Below are positions 16,149-23,124 of a stretch of DNA of 45,224 nucleotides, one piece after another. Each line of letters opens with the position of its first letter. Within the stretch, counting starts at the first letter, position 1. The notes under the pieces were generated by a model that did not search any database, was not told the origin of the DNA, and saw nothing but the letters and a program-made list of their open reading frames with translations. Both the position numbers and the translations under genes were made by a program. This DNA comes from a candidate division WWE3 bacterium RIFOXYD1_FULL_43_17 (GTDB lineage: Bacteria; Patescibacteriota; WWE3; UBA101185; UBA10185). The stretch is from assembly GCA_001773385.1 (NCBI GenBank), contig MEWJ01000055.1, positions 5,304 through 50,527 of the forward strand. The letters run 5' to 3'.

Positions 16149-16403
16149 ATGAAAAAGTTCTGGTTCAGACCTAAAAGGCTCGGTTACGGTTTTGCACCTA
16201 TTTCGTGGGAAGGGTGGTTAGCTACACTTACTTTAATTATTTTGCTATTATTGTCGGCATACACGAACGGTATATGGGAAGAAGAAGTCTCATCGAAAGA
16301 TGAAATCAGATTCCTTTTAGACGTAATAATTTTAGCCTGTCTTTTTACTGTTCTGTATAAAGATAAGGTTGACGGCGGCTTGAGGTGGAGATTCTGGAAG
16401 TAA
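16149..16403 (+). CDS. Small two-helix membrane protein
   Basis: The 84-residue protein starts MKKFWFRPKRLGYGFAPISW, has two hydrophobic segments (about residues 24-42 and 54-70) and ends in a basic aromatic GGLRWRFWK. I know similar short proteins as uncharacterised conserved proteins in Patescibacteria and other bacteria. The pattern of aromatic and basic residues at both ends suggests an N-in, C-in hairpin. It is followed 30 nt later by the cyclophilin gene on the same strand. Confidence 0.75.
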   Translation: MKKFWFRPKRLGYGFAPISWEGWLATLTLIILLLLSAYTNGIWEEEVSSKDEIRFLLDVIILACLFTVLYKDKVDGGLRWRFWK

Positions 16404-16433
16404 CCATCTGAACGCTTTCCTGCCTTTTAAGGT

Positions 16434-17147
16434 ATGAACAATAAAGCTGTATACATAGCATTACTTGTGCCAATTCTTCTTTTGATAGGGCTGGCCGTTT
16501 TTGGTTCCAAAATTCCCGAAGGACCCACAAAAGAAGAGAAAAAGGCACAGAACGTTTTACAAAAACTGGACACAGAAGAATCCAGTGCGTCGGAAAAAGA
16601 AAATTATCAAATTAATCCTACGGGAAATATTCAGAAGGAGCCTCCAAAAATGAACTTAAATTTAAGTAAAAAATATTCTGCGGTGATGACAACAACAGAG
16701 GGTGTACTTAAAATTGACCTTTATGCCGATAAAACTCCTGTAACAGTAAACAATTTCGTCACCCTTTCACGGGACAATTTCTACAGCAACGTGATTTTTC
16801 ACAGAGTTATGAAGGATTTTATGATACAGGGCGGGGATCCTGACGGTACAGGAGCTGGAGGGCCCGGTTACAGCTTCGCTGACGAACCTTTTGACGGAGA
16901 ATACACCAGGGGTACTATTGCCATGGCTAACGCCGGTCCGAATACCAACGGAAGTCAGTTTTTTATAATGCACAAAGACTATCCCCTGCAAAAAAATTAT
17001 GTGATATTCGGCAAGGTAAGCGAAGGCCTGGAAGTATTGGATAAAATTGCCGGGGCAGAAGTAATGGTAAGCTCAAGCGGGGAAGCCTCAAAACCCGTAA
17101 AACCTGTTAAGATATTAAGTGTAGAGATAGTTGAATCTGATAAATAA
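16434..17147 (+). CDS. Membrane-anchored cyclophilin peptidyl-prolyl isomerase
   Basis: This enzyme accelerates cis-trans isomerisation of proline bonds in exported proteins. An N-terminal helix (about residues 5-24) and a charged linker lead to a cyclophilin domain (about 78-237). The active-site segment FHRVMKDFMIQGGDPDGTG holds the catalytic Arg and the Phe and Gln of the pocket; RGTIAMANAGPNTNGSQFFI completes it. The His of the canonical HVxFG is replaced by Tyr in KNYVIFG, common in bacterial forms. No clear Shine-Dalgarno site precedes the ATG, 30 nt after the previous stop. Confidence 0.93.
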   Translation: MNNKAVYIALLVPILLLIGLAVFGSKIPEGPTKEEKKAQNVLQKLDTEESSASEKENYQINPTGNIQKEPPKMNLNLSKKYSAVMTTTEGVLKIDLYADKTPVTVNNFVTLSRDNFYSNVIFHRVMKDFMIQGGDPDGTGAGGPGYSFADEPFDGEYTRGTIAMANAGPNTNGSQFFIMHKDYPLQKNYVIFGKVSEGLEVLDKIAGAEVMVSSSGEASKPVKPVKILSVEIVESDK

Positions 17148-17194
17148 TAGCAATTGGCTACGTATGCCTTGAGTAGCAATATTTAAGTATTCTG

Positions 17195-17207
17195 AGGAGG
17201 TGATATT
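17195..17207 (+). promoter_or_regulatory. Near-perfect Shine-Dalgarno AGGAGGTGAT
   Basis: AGGAGGTGAT (17195-17204) matches the complement of the usual 16S rRNA 3' end over ten bases and sets the GTG at 17208 as start. A site with the same AGGTGAT end recurs before the gene at 36506, so this genome keeps functional anti-SD pairing alongside leaderless starts. Confidence 0.8.
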
Positions 17208-17585
17208 GTGGACGAAAATCAAGTAGCAGAACCGACAGACAACGGGTTCCAGCCTGAGAGCGCACTCGCGCCTGAAAGCAGCCCGGCAGATAACTCAAAA
17301 ATAATGGCTATCGTGGCCTATTTCATATTTTTCCTTCCTCTCCTTACAGAATACAAAGACAACGATTTTGTTAAGTATCACGTTAAGCAATCGATACTCA
17401 TCTTGTTAGTTGGAGTAGGAATAGGAGTGATATCATCTATACCCTTTATCGGGTGGATAGTAGGAATGCTCGCGTGGATGGCACTCGTGGTCCTTTGGGT
17501 CATGGGAATACTTAACGCCGCTTCTGAAAAGAAACAACCCTTACCTTTAATAGGTAAGTACGCCGAAGAGCTTTTAAAGTTCTAA
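17208..17585 (+). CDS. DUF4870/Tic20-like membrane protein
   Basis: The 125-residue protein has an acidic, disordered N-terminus (1-28) followed by SKIMAIVAYFIFFLPLL, the loop DFVKYHVKQS between the first two helices, and a third hydrophobic region (IPFIGWIVGMLAWMALVVLW) ending in LPLIGKYAEELLKF. These are the marks of DUF4870/Tic20-like proteins, small three- to four-helix membrane proteins of unknown role. Translation starts at GTG under a strong Shine-Dalgarno site. Its last 12 bases overlap the end of elp3 on the other strand. Confidence 0.82.
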   Translation: MDENQVAEPTDNGFQPESALAPESSPADNSKIMAIVAYFIFFLPLLTEYKDNDFVKYHVKQSILILLVGVGIGVISSIPFIGWIVGMLAWMALVVLWVMGILNAASEKKQPLPLIGKYAEELLKF

Positions 17586-19295
17586 ATGCTGATATAAGGC
17601 TCCTTGTGAGAAACCAATTCCGGAGTAGTAACCCCTGGTTCCTACCGAGGAAATTACTGAAAGCCTCTTAAAACCCGCGCCGCGGGAGATACTTGAGGCT
17701 TTCTTTATTAGTTCCTTGCCTAATCCCACGTGCTGAGCCTTTCCTTCTTCTTCCTGACCTACTACAACGCTATCACCGTAAACGTGAATTTCCCTTATCA
17801 TTGCCGAACCGGCAATTTCCGTCACTTTAGCCTGCCTCTCCGGCAAAGAAAGTCTGAGGAAAGCCGCGATTTTGTCGTCTTCCGTCACAAACTCTAAAAA
17901 GTATTCTTTTGTACCGGCGGTCGGATATACGGTCTCTTTGTATACAAGATCGTCCCTATTTATTTTTTTATCTTTGATCTCGCGGGAGCGTATCTCTTTA
18001 AGAACTGTCTTATCTTTTTCCAGCTCTGCTTCTGCTATCTGTCTGAAATTGGTCTTTCTATTACCGGCAACTATATCGGCACCCGAAATGTCGCGAACAA
18101 CACGGGTAACGCGGCAGTAGCGGGGAACCGTAGGTAATATATTTTTAAAAACGCGCAAAAGCTCTTCCTCGGTGTAAGGTTTCCAGTCTCCTGTTTCGTG
18201 AAGCTTCATAAGCTCGGTGCCTTCTACTAACGAACACGGGTAGATTTTCAATTCGTCAGGTCTGTACTTTTTATCGGTGAATAACTTTGCAAAATCCTTA
18301 ATGTCGGATTCGGGGTCCGCGCCATATAGATTCGGCATCCAGTGCGCGTGTATTTTAAAGCCCGCCTCACGTAGTAAAGAAAAGGCTTCCGCGGTTTTTG
18401 CTGCAGTGTGGCCTCTTTTATTCATTTTCAAAATTCTCTCGTTTAGACTCTGTATGCCGATTTGCACTTTCGTAGCCCCCAGCCGTCTTATTCTCACTAT
18501 CTCATCTTTTGTTATTTCGTCGGGGCGGGTCTCTATTACCAACCCGGTGCATTTGCACAGAGCGCCTACGTTTTTAGCGTGGGATGCAAAGAGTTCCTCC
18601 CAGGTCGAGTCCTCACCTATACGTTTTTTGTCGTTTCTTGAGAGCCCGACAATAGAGTTGTAAGTTCCGGTTGCATTAACAAGCTTCTTTTCGTCATACG
18701 GAAGCTCGGTTTTGGGAACTAAGTAGGGTTTATTGGTCTCAGGTTTAAAATCGTTCATGGCGTCGAAGCATCTTTTAATAAACCACAGCTGATAGGCTTC
18801 CGGGTACGAAGTCCATGTCCCACCCAAAACAATTAGTTCTATCTTGCTTACCGGGTGTCCGGTTTTTTCGTAAGCTACGAGCCTGTTGTATGTTTGGTAG
18901 TAGGGGTCAAATTTGTTGTCGTGGGCTCTCTGCGCCCCCGGCTCGCTCGATAAATAGCTTTTGGGCATTCTGATGTCGCTCGGGCAAAAAATGCATTTGC
19001 CGGGGCATGGGTAAGGCTTGGTCAGTACTGTAATCGGTGTAACACCCGACATTGTTCTAATCTTTTTAGTTTTGATATTTTCCAAAAATTGCTTCTCGTT
19101 TTTGGCTGTCAGCACAAGCTTTCCAGAGTCTTTCAAAGTACGGTATTCTTCCAGCAACGTAGTTTTAGAGTACGTATCGTCCATTCCCTTTGAATTGCTG
19201 AATAAAATCTTCAGCACTTCCTTTTCGTCCGCGGCTTTGGCAATATCGCGTATCATTGGTATCATCTTAGAACTATCGACATTTTGTTTTATCAT
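17574..19295 (-). CDS. elp3: Elp3 family tRNA U34 radical SAM/acetyltransferase
   Basis: Elp3 makes 5-carboxymethyluridine (cm5U) at the wobble position of tRNA from acetyl-CoA by radical chemistry. The iron-sulfur motif is Cys97-x3-Cys101-x2-Cys104 (PYPCPGKCIFCPS), followed by the Elp3 signature SEPGAQRAHDNKFDPYYQ, VLGGTWTSYP, ETRPDEI and KVQIGIQSLN. A C-terminal GNAT domain (about residues 440-573) contains GLGKELIKKASS and GYYSGIGF. At 573 residues it is full length for a stand-alone bacterial or archaeal Elp3. The gene starts 2 nt from a divergent Trm9-like methyltransferase gene, which would act on its product. Confidence 0.93.
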   Translation of the reverse strand: MIKQNVDSSKMIPMIRDIAKAADEKEVLKILFSNSKGMDDTYSKTTLLEEYRTLKDSGKLVLTAKNEKQFLENIKTKKIRTMSGVTPITVLTKPYPCPGKCIFCPSDIRMPKSYLSSEPGAQRAHDNKFDPYYQTYNRLVAYEKTGHPVSKIELIVLGGTWTSYPEAYQLWFIKRCFDAMNDFKPETNKPYLVPKTELPYDEKKLVNATGTYNSIVGLSRNDKKRIGEDSTWEELFASHAKNVGALCKCTGLVIETRPDEITKDEIVRIRRLGATKVQIGIQSLNERILKMNKRGHTAAKTAEAFSLLREAGFKIHAHWMPNLYGADPESDIKDFAKLFTDKKYRPDELKIYPCSLVEGTELMKLHETGDWKPYTEEELLRVFKNILPTVPRYCRVTRVVRDISGADIVAGNRKTNFRQIAEAELEKDKTVLKEIRSREIKDKKINRDDLVYKETVYPTAGTKEYFLEFVTEDDKIAAFLRLSLPERQAKVTEIAGSAMIREIHVYGDSVVVGQEEEGKAQHVGLGKELIKKASSISRGAGFKRLSVISSVGTRGYYSGIGFSQGALYQHLEL

Positions 19296-19297
19296 TT
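19296..19297. promoter_or_regulatory. Two-base gap between divergent start codons
   Basis: The elp3 ATG (19295-19293) and the methyltransferase ATG (19298-19300) leave only TT between them. Each gene's promoter must lie in the other's coding sequence and both mRNAs are probably leaderless or overlap at their 5' ends. No convincing TANNNT box is seen at 6 nt on either side. Confidence 0.6.
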
Positions 19298-19999
19298 ATG
19301 AATCAGACTCAAATTAACGAGATTTTAAAACTAAACGAAGCTTTCTATAAAAAGGCCTCGGTTTCGTTCTCAAATACCCGCCAGAATTACTGGAAAGGAT
19401 GGGGTAGGGCGGTTGATGTTTTATCCTTCAGTGATCATTCTACCATTACCGTGCTAGATGTTGGCTGCGGCAACGGCAGGTTCCTTGGATTTTTGAAAGA
19501 GCGCCTCCCAAAATTGGAATTAAAGTACACCGGAGTTGATACTAGTGAGGAATTACTGACGGAAGCGCGGTTGAAATATACTGACGGTGACTTCATTAAA
19601 GGAGATTTGTTGGAAAAATTACCTGAAGAGCAATTTGATCTTGTCGCGTGCTTTGGAGTAACTCACCACATTCCCGGAGAAGAACTTAGAACAAAATTTT
19701 TTAACGGACTTTCCGCAACCGTGGCAAACGGAGGCCATCTCATAATAACTTTCTGGAACTTCGATACCTCGAAAGCCGTGAAAAAACTTGAGGACAAAGG
19801 CGATTACTTGTTGGGCTGGGACAATAGTACAAATCTTCAAAGATACTGTCACCTTTACGACGCAGGAGAGCTGAACGATATTGTTGATGTACTAGGCAAA
19901 AATGGTCTTACTTTACTCACCACTTTCTGCGAGGACGGAAAAAATGCTGCCTCCAACGATTACTTCATTTTCCGCAAAATTGATACAATAACGTCATGA
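19298..19999 (+). CDS. Trm9/ALKBH8-like SAM methyltransferase
   Basis: This class I SAM-dependent methyltransferase has LDVGCGNGRF (53-62) as SAM-binding loop and GVDTSEELL as the acidic second strand. Three blocks point to the Trm9/ALKBH8 group: FSNTRQNYWKGW (24-35; compare FxxTRxxxWP in Trm9), GVTHHI (121-125; compare IHHL) and RYCHLYDAGEL (182-192; compare the YHxFxxGEL ending). Trm9 methylates cm5U34 to mcm5U34. A neighbouring elp3 makes that substrate, which strengthens the call. No Trm112-like zinc partner is visible. It overlaps the HIT gene by ATGA. Confidence 0.75.
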   Translation: MNQTQINEILKLNEAFYKKASVSFSNTRQNYWKGWGRAVDVLSFSDHSTITVLDVGCGNGRFLGFLKERLPKLELKYTGVDTSEELLTEARLKYTDGDFIKGDLLEKLPEEQFDLVACFGVTHHIPGEELRTKFFNGLSATVANGGHLIITFWNFDTSKAVKKLEDKGDYLLGWDNSTNLQRYCHLYDAGELNDIVDVLGKNGLTLLTTFCEDGKNAASNDYFIFRKIDTITS

Positions 20000-20364
20000 C
20001 AGATTGCATATTCTGCAAAATCGCCGCCCGTGAAATTCCTTCCGAGATAATTTACGAAGATGAAACGCACGTAGCTTTTTTAGATATAAACCCGACGACC
20101 GAAGGGATGACGGTCGTCGTAACAAAAGAGCATTATGATAGTGACTTTTACTCTAACAACAACGAAATAGTAACCGCCGCAATCACCGCTGCACAAAATA
20201 TAGCCGAGCTATTAAAAGTAAAGCTCGGGTGCGAGCGGGTACTTACCCGCATCGAAGGCTTAGAAGTAAACCACCTTCATATTAAACTTTATCCCTTTTA
20301 CACAAACCCTGGCATTCCTTCGGTAGAAGAGATAAAAGAAATTGCTGATAAAATACGCTCATGA
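19996..20364 (+). CDS. HIT family nucleotide hydrolase
   Basis: This is a histidine-triad protein, probably hydrolysing a nucleoside phosphoramidate or dinucleotide. CIFCKIAAREIPSEIIYED is the typical N-terminus with a CxxC pair, and FLDINPTTEGMTVVVTKEH follows. The triad reads NHLHIKLYP: the first two His, including the nucleophile, are present, but the third is Lys. At 122 residues it has normal length. It sits between the methyltransferase and pcm with ATGA overlaps on both sides, a tightly coupled three-gene operon. Confidence 0.9.
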   Translation: MTDCIFCKIAAREIPSEIIYEDETHVAFLDINPTTEGMTVVVTKEHYDSDFYSNNNEIVTAAITAAQNIAELLKVKLGCERVLTRIEGLEVNHLHIKLYPFYTNPGIPSVEEIKEIADKIRS

Positions 20365-20993
20365 TAAAACACGAACTTATAAGTAAACTAAAAACTTCCG
20401 GTGTGCTGAAATCTACTTCTGTTGAAAACGCTTTGCTTGAAGTCGACAGATCGGATTTCGTTTTACCCGAAGACCGCGGAGACCCTTATGCCGATGCGGC
20501 TCTTTCAATAGGTTACGGACAAACTATCTCGCAACCTTTTACTGTCGTTTTTATGCTCGAACTTCTGGGCATCGAGCAGGGAAATAAAATCCTGGATATC
20601 GGTACGGGTTCGGGGTGGCAGGCATCACTTTTGGCTTTCATGTCGGGAGAAAATGGACACGTGCATACCGTAGAGATAATCCCGCAACTAAGCGCTTACG
20701 CAAAGGAAAACGTGAGCAAATATCCTCTTATAACCGACAATCTTACTTTTCACGAAGGCAATGCAAGAACCGGGTTGCCTGAGGTTTCCAGAGAGCTCGG
20801 CGGTTTTGACAAAATAATTGCCGCGGCCGAAGTCAGAGAAATACCGGAAGCTTGGAAAGAACAACTGAAGGTCGGGGGAGTTTTGGTTTTTCCAAAAGAC
20901 AACGGAATATACAGGATTATAAGAAACACAGAAACGGATTTCGATACAATATTTTTTCCCGGATTTGCGTTTGTACCTTTTGTGGAAGATTAA
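20361..20993 (+). CDS. pcm: Protein-L-isoaspartate O-methyltransferase
   Basis: This enzyme methylates L-isoaspartyl residues in damaged proteins so that they revert to Asp. The family motif SIGYGQTISQP, the SAM loop ILDIGTGSGWQASLLA, VHTVEIIPQL and FDKIIAAAEVREIPEAW are present; the usual ATAxxxxP reads AAAEVREIP. Its 210 residues are typical. It ends an operon with the Trm9-like and HIT genes. The stop overlaps the convergent stop of the next minus-strand gene by 4 nt. With MsrA and MsrB it gives the cell a protein repair set. Confidence 0.92.
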   Translation: MIKHELISKLKTSGVLKSTSVENALLEVDRSDFVLPEDRGDPYADAALSIGYGQTISQPFTVVFMLELLGIEQGNKILDIGTGSGWQASLLAFMSGENGHVHTVEIIPQLSAYAKENVSKYPLITDNLTFHEGNARTGLPEVSRELGGFDKIIAAAEVREIPEAWKEQLKVGGVLVFPKDNGIYRIIRNTETDFDTIFFPGFAFVPFVED

Positions 20994-21520
20994 TCTTCGC
21001 GGATCATTCTTGCTTCAAAAACTGTTCTCTTTTTTAAATCACCCCAGAAGTAAAAATAAGAAGCCAAGAGTACTATTCCGGCACCGAGACTTATCGCGAT
21101 AAGTTGGTTATACCCTGTTTCAGGCACCGTACTTCCGGTTTGAGGAGAAGAACCGGCTGATACGGTATCCGGGAGCATCTGACCTAAATGCAGCACGAAA
21201 GAAATTTTTTCGGCGCCCTGAGAAATTTCGACTGGATAATCTTTACTCTCTCCGGATAAATCGTAAGACCAAATTCCCGAGGCCACGTTCACATTGTTTA
21301 CCGCGTCGCCGACCTTTACCGACACCTGAGATCCATCGGTAGCTGTGCCCGTAAGTGTGGCGTTGGTTTGTGTATACCACCATTCAGGATAATTATTACC
21401 CGTAGTATCTATCGCACCTATTTTAGTTAAGGAGAGGGAAGCTGAAAAAACGTGAGAAGAAAAAACAACAGCGAAAATTGTGGTGAGCAGAGTTGCTTTT
21501 AATACGGGGTTAATTTGCAT
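20990..21520 (-). CDS. Surface protein with Ig-like domain and VPETG-type tail
   Basis: The protein carries a signal peptide (residues 1-26, cleavage near VFSAS), a beta-rich domain resembling bacterial Ig-like modules (ATLTGTATDGSQVSVKVGD to GIWSYDLSG) and a C-terminus with VPETG, a helix (LIAISLGAGIVLLASYFYFW) and basic DLKKR. This resembles a sortase sorting signal, but an extra 11-residue tail (TVFEARMIRED) follows the basic stop, unusual for sortase substrates. No sortase gene is in the window. It could instead be a simple C-terminally anchored membrane protein. Confidence 0.65.
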   Translation of the reverse strand: MQINPVLKATLLTTIFAVVFSSHVFSASLSLTKIGAIDTTGNNYPEWWYTQTNATLTGTATDGSQVSVKVGDAVNNVNVASGIWSYDLSGESKDYPVEISQGAEKISFVLHLGQMLPDTVSAGSSPQTGSTVPETGYNQLIAISLGAGIVLLASYFYFWGDLKKRTVFEARMIRED

Positions 21521-21573
21521 GCTTATTTTAAAGACTATTAGTTTTGTTTGTGAGTGTCAAGAGATTTACCCGA

Positions 21574-23124
21574 TTAATCAATCTTCTGATACAAATAGAT
21601 ATTAGGTCTCACCCATAAACTCCCCGGAAACTCTATCTTTTTTACTTCTTCTGTCGTGTACAGATCGCGGTAAGGCTTGTTAATCTCCGGGCTATCGTAA
21701 GTAAAGTCGAACACATAGTTTCTTCTCTCATTTAAATACTTTAGTCTCCACGCATTAGTACCCTGAACTCTTCTGGGTTCTTTATCGTACGCCACAACCA
21801 GCTCCTCAGACTTATTCCAAATATATTTATTTACTAGAATAAAATCCATCGATAATTGGTAGTTATAAAAAATAAGAAAACCCAAAAAGGGTATCACCAA
21901 AATCTTATGAATTAACTTAAAACCGTCTATTCCTAAAATCAAAAAAATTAAAACCGGAATTAAAATCACCAGGTAACGGTCGTAGTAGGTTTCCGTAACA
22001 GTCATGACTCCCATGTAAATAATCGTGAATACCGCCCACAACCCGTTTATTTTTTTAAACTTCAAAAGCGCGTATGCCACAAACGCACTTAAAACAATCT
22101 TAGCCGCAGAATCCCAGTGGCGGTAAAGATCGAACATATACTTAAAATAATATTTTGTGCCCAGTACACCTCTCGGGTAAAAGCCCTTTCTTTCAAGGGT
22201 ATTTTCAAAATAAGGAAATTCTCCCCACGAAACTTTTTGCGGCTGAAAATAGCGGTTCAATAGTATGTAAGCAGCTAAGGCTAAGCCCAAAAATAGCGCC
22301 CACTTAAGCTTTTTCTTCTCTTTAAACACCGGAATCAGTATAGGAAGGAGTAGGGCAGTCATCAGTATAAAAGACCCGTAAATCAACGAATACACATAAG
22401 GAGTATTTTTAAGATGGTGAAACTGAAGGCTTTTTTCCATCATTTCGGCAGTTACAGGAAAGAGCAGGACGTAATACACACCAAGACCCGCTAAAACCCC
22501 GAGGTTTAACAAGATTTGACTCTTTTCCCTTTTGAACAGCGCGTAAACAAGAGCTGACAGGGGTAATACCAAAGCAACCTGCCTAATATTCAAAGCAAGA
22601 AAGATAAAAAGAACGTATAACAAAGTATTTTTCCTTCCACCGGTCTTTACGGTTTCGAGATAGAACAATATGGACAAAAGCATAAAAAATAGGAAATAAT
22701 TTTCCGTCATAAACCCCCACACGGAGTAGATAAAAAGCGGATTAAAAAACATCAGCAAAGAAACGAGCACCGACCCAAACCGTCCCAAATCGAAATGTCT
22801 TAATAAAATTACGTAGAGAACAAAAAAGCATAAAACGGAAATGAATAGGGTTAGGACCGGTAAACTCTCCAAGCCAAAAAGCCACGCAAATAATGTGCCG
22901 AGTACACCCTGTGTATAAAATGTGGGAGCCGACAACGGGTCGAGCCTGAAATCCAACTTCATAAAACTCTCTACCATTCCGTAGTAAACCCAGTCGTCGT
23001 TCTGCATAAAATCTATTTTTATTGATAGGGGAAGCATGAGAAGAAATAGAAACAAAGAAACGGCCGCTCCGGCGGAATACCTGCTTTTTACGATTTTACT
23101 CAACAATCCGTTTTTTAGTTGCAT
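21574..23124 (-). CDS. GT-C family glycosyltransferase
   Basis: The 516-residue protein has about eleven hydrophobic segments. Its first loop contains QNDDWVYYGMVESF, where paired Asp residues occupy the catalytic position of ArnT/PMT-type enzymes. The soluble C-terminal part (about 425-516) is short. It starts inside the 3' end of the next gene upstream (29-nt overlap), with AAGG about 9 nt before the ATG, so the two are co-translated. Unlike its three neighbours it lacks the shared LGYSxY and RKGPxQF motifs, so it is a more distant member of the cluster. Confidence 0.75.
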   Translation of the reverse strand: MQLKNGLLSKIVKSRYSAGAAVSLFLFLLMLPLSIKIDFMQNDDWVYYGMVESFMKLDFRLDPLSAPTFYTQGVLGTLFAWLFGLESLPVLTLFISVLCFFVLYVILLRHFDLGRFGSVLVSLLMFFNPLFIYSVWGFMTENYFLFFMLLSILFYLETVKTGGRKNTLLYVLFIFLALNIRQVALVLPLSALVYALFKREKSQILLNLGVLAGLGVYYVLLFPVTAEMMEKSLQFHHLKNTPYVYSLIYGSFILMTALLLPILIPVFKEKKKLKWALFLGLALAAYILLNRYFQPQKVSWGEFPYFENTLERKGFYPRGVLGTKYYFKYMFDLYRHWDSAAKIVLSAFVAYALLKFKKINGLWAVFTIIYMGVMTVTETYYDRYLVILIPVLIFLILGIDGFKLIHKILVIPFLGFLIFYNYQLSMDFILVNKYIWNKSEELVVAYDKEPRRVQGTNAWRLKYLNERRNYVFDFTYDSPEINKPYRDLYTTEEVKKIEFPGSLWVRPNIYLYQKID

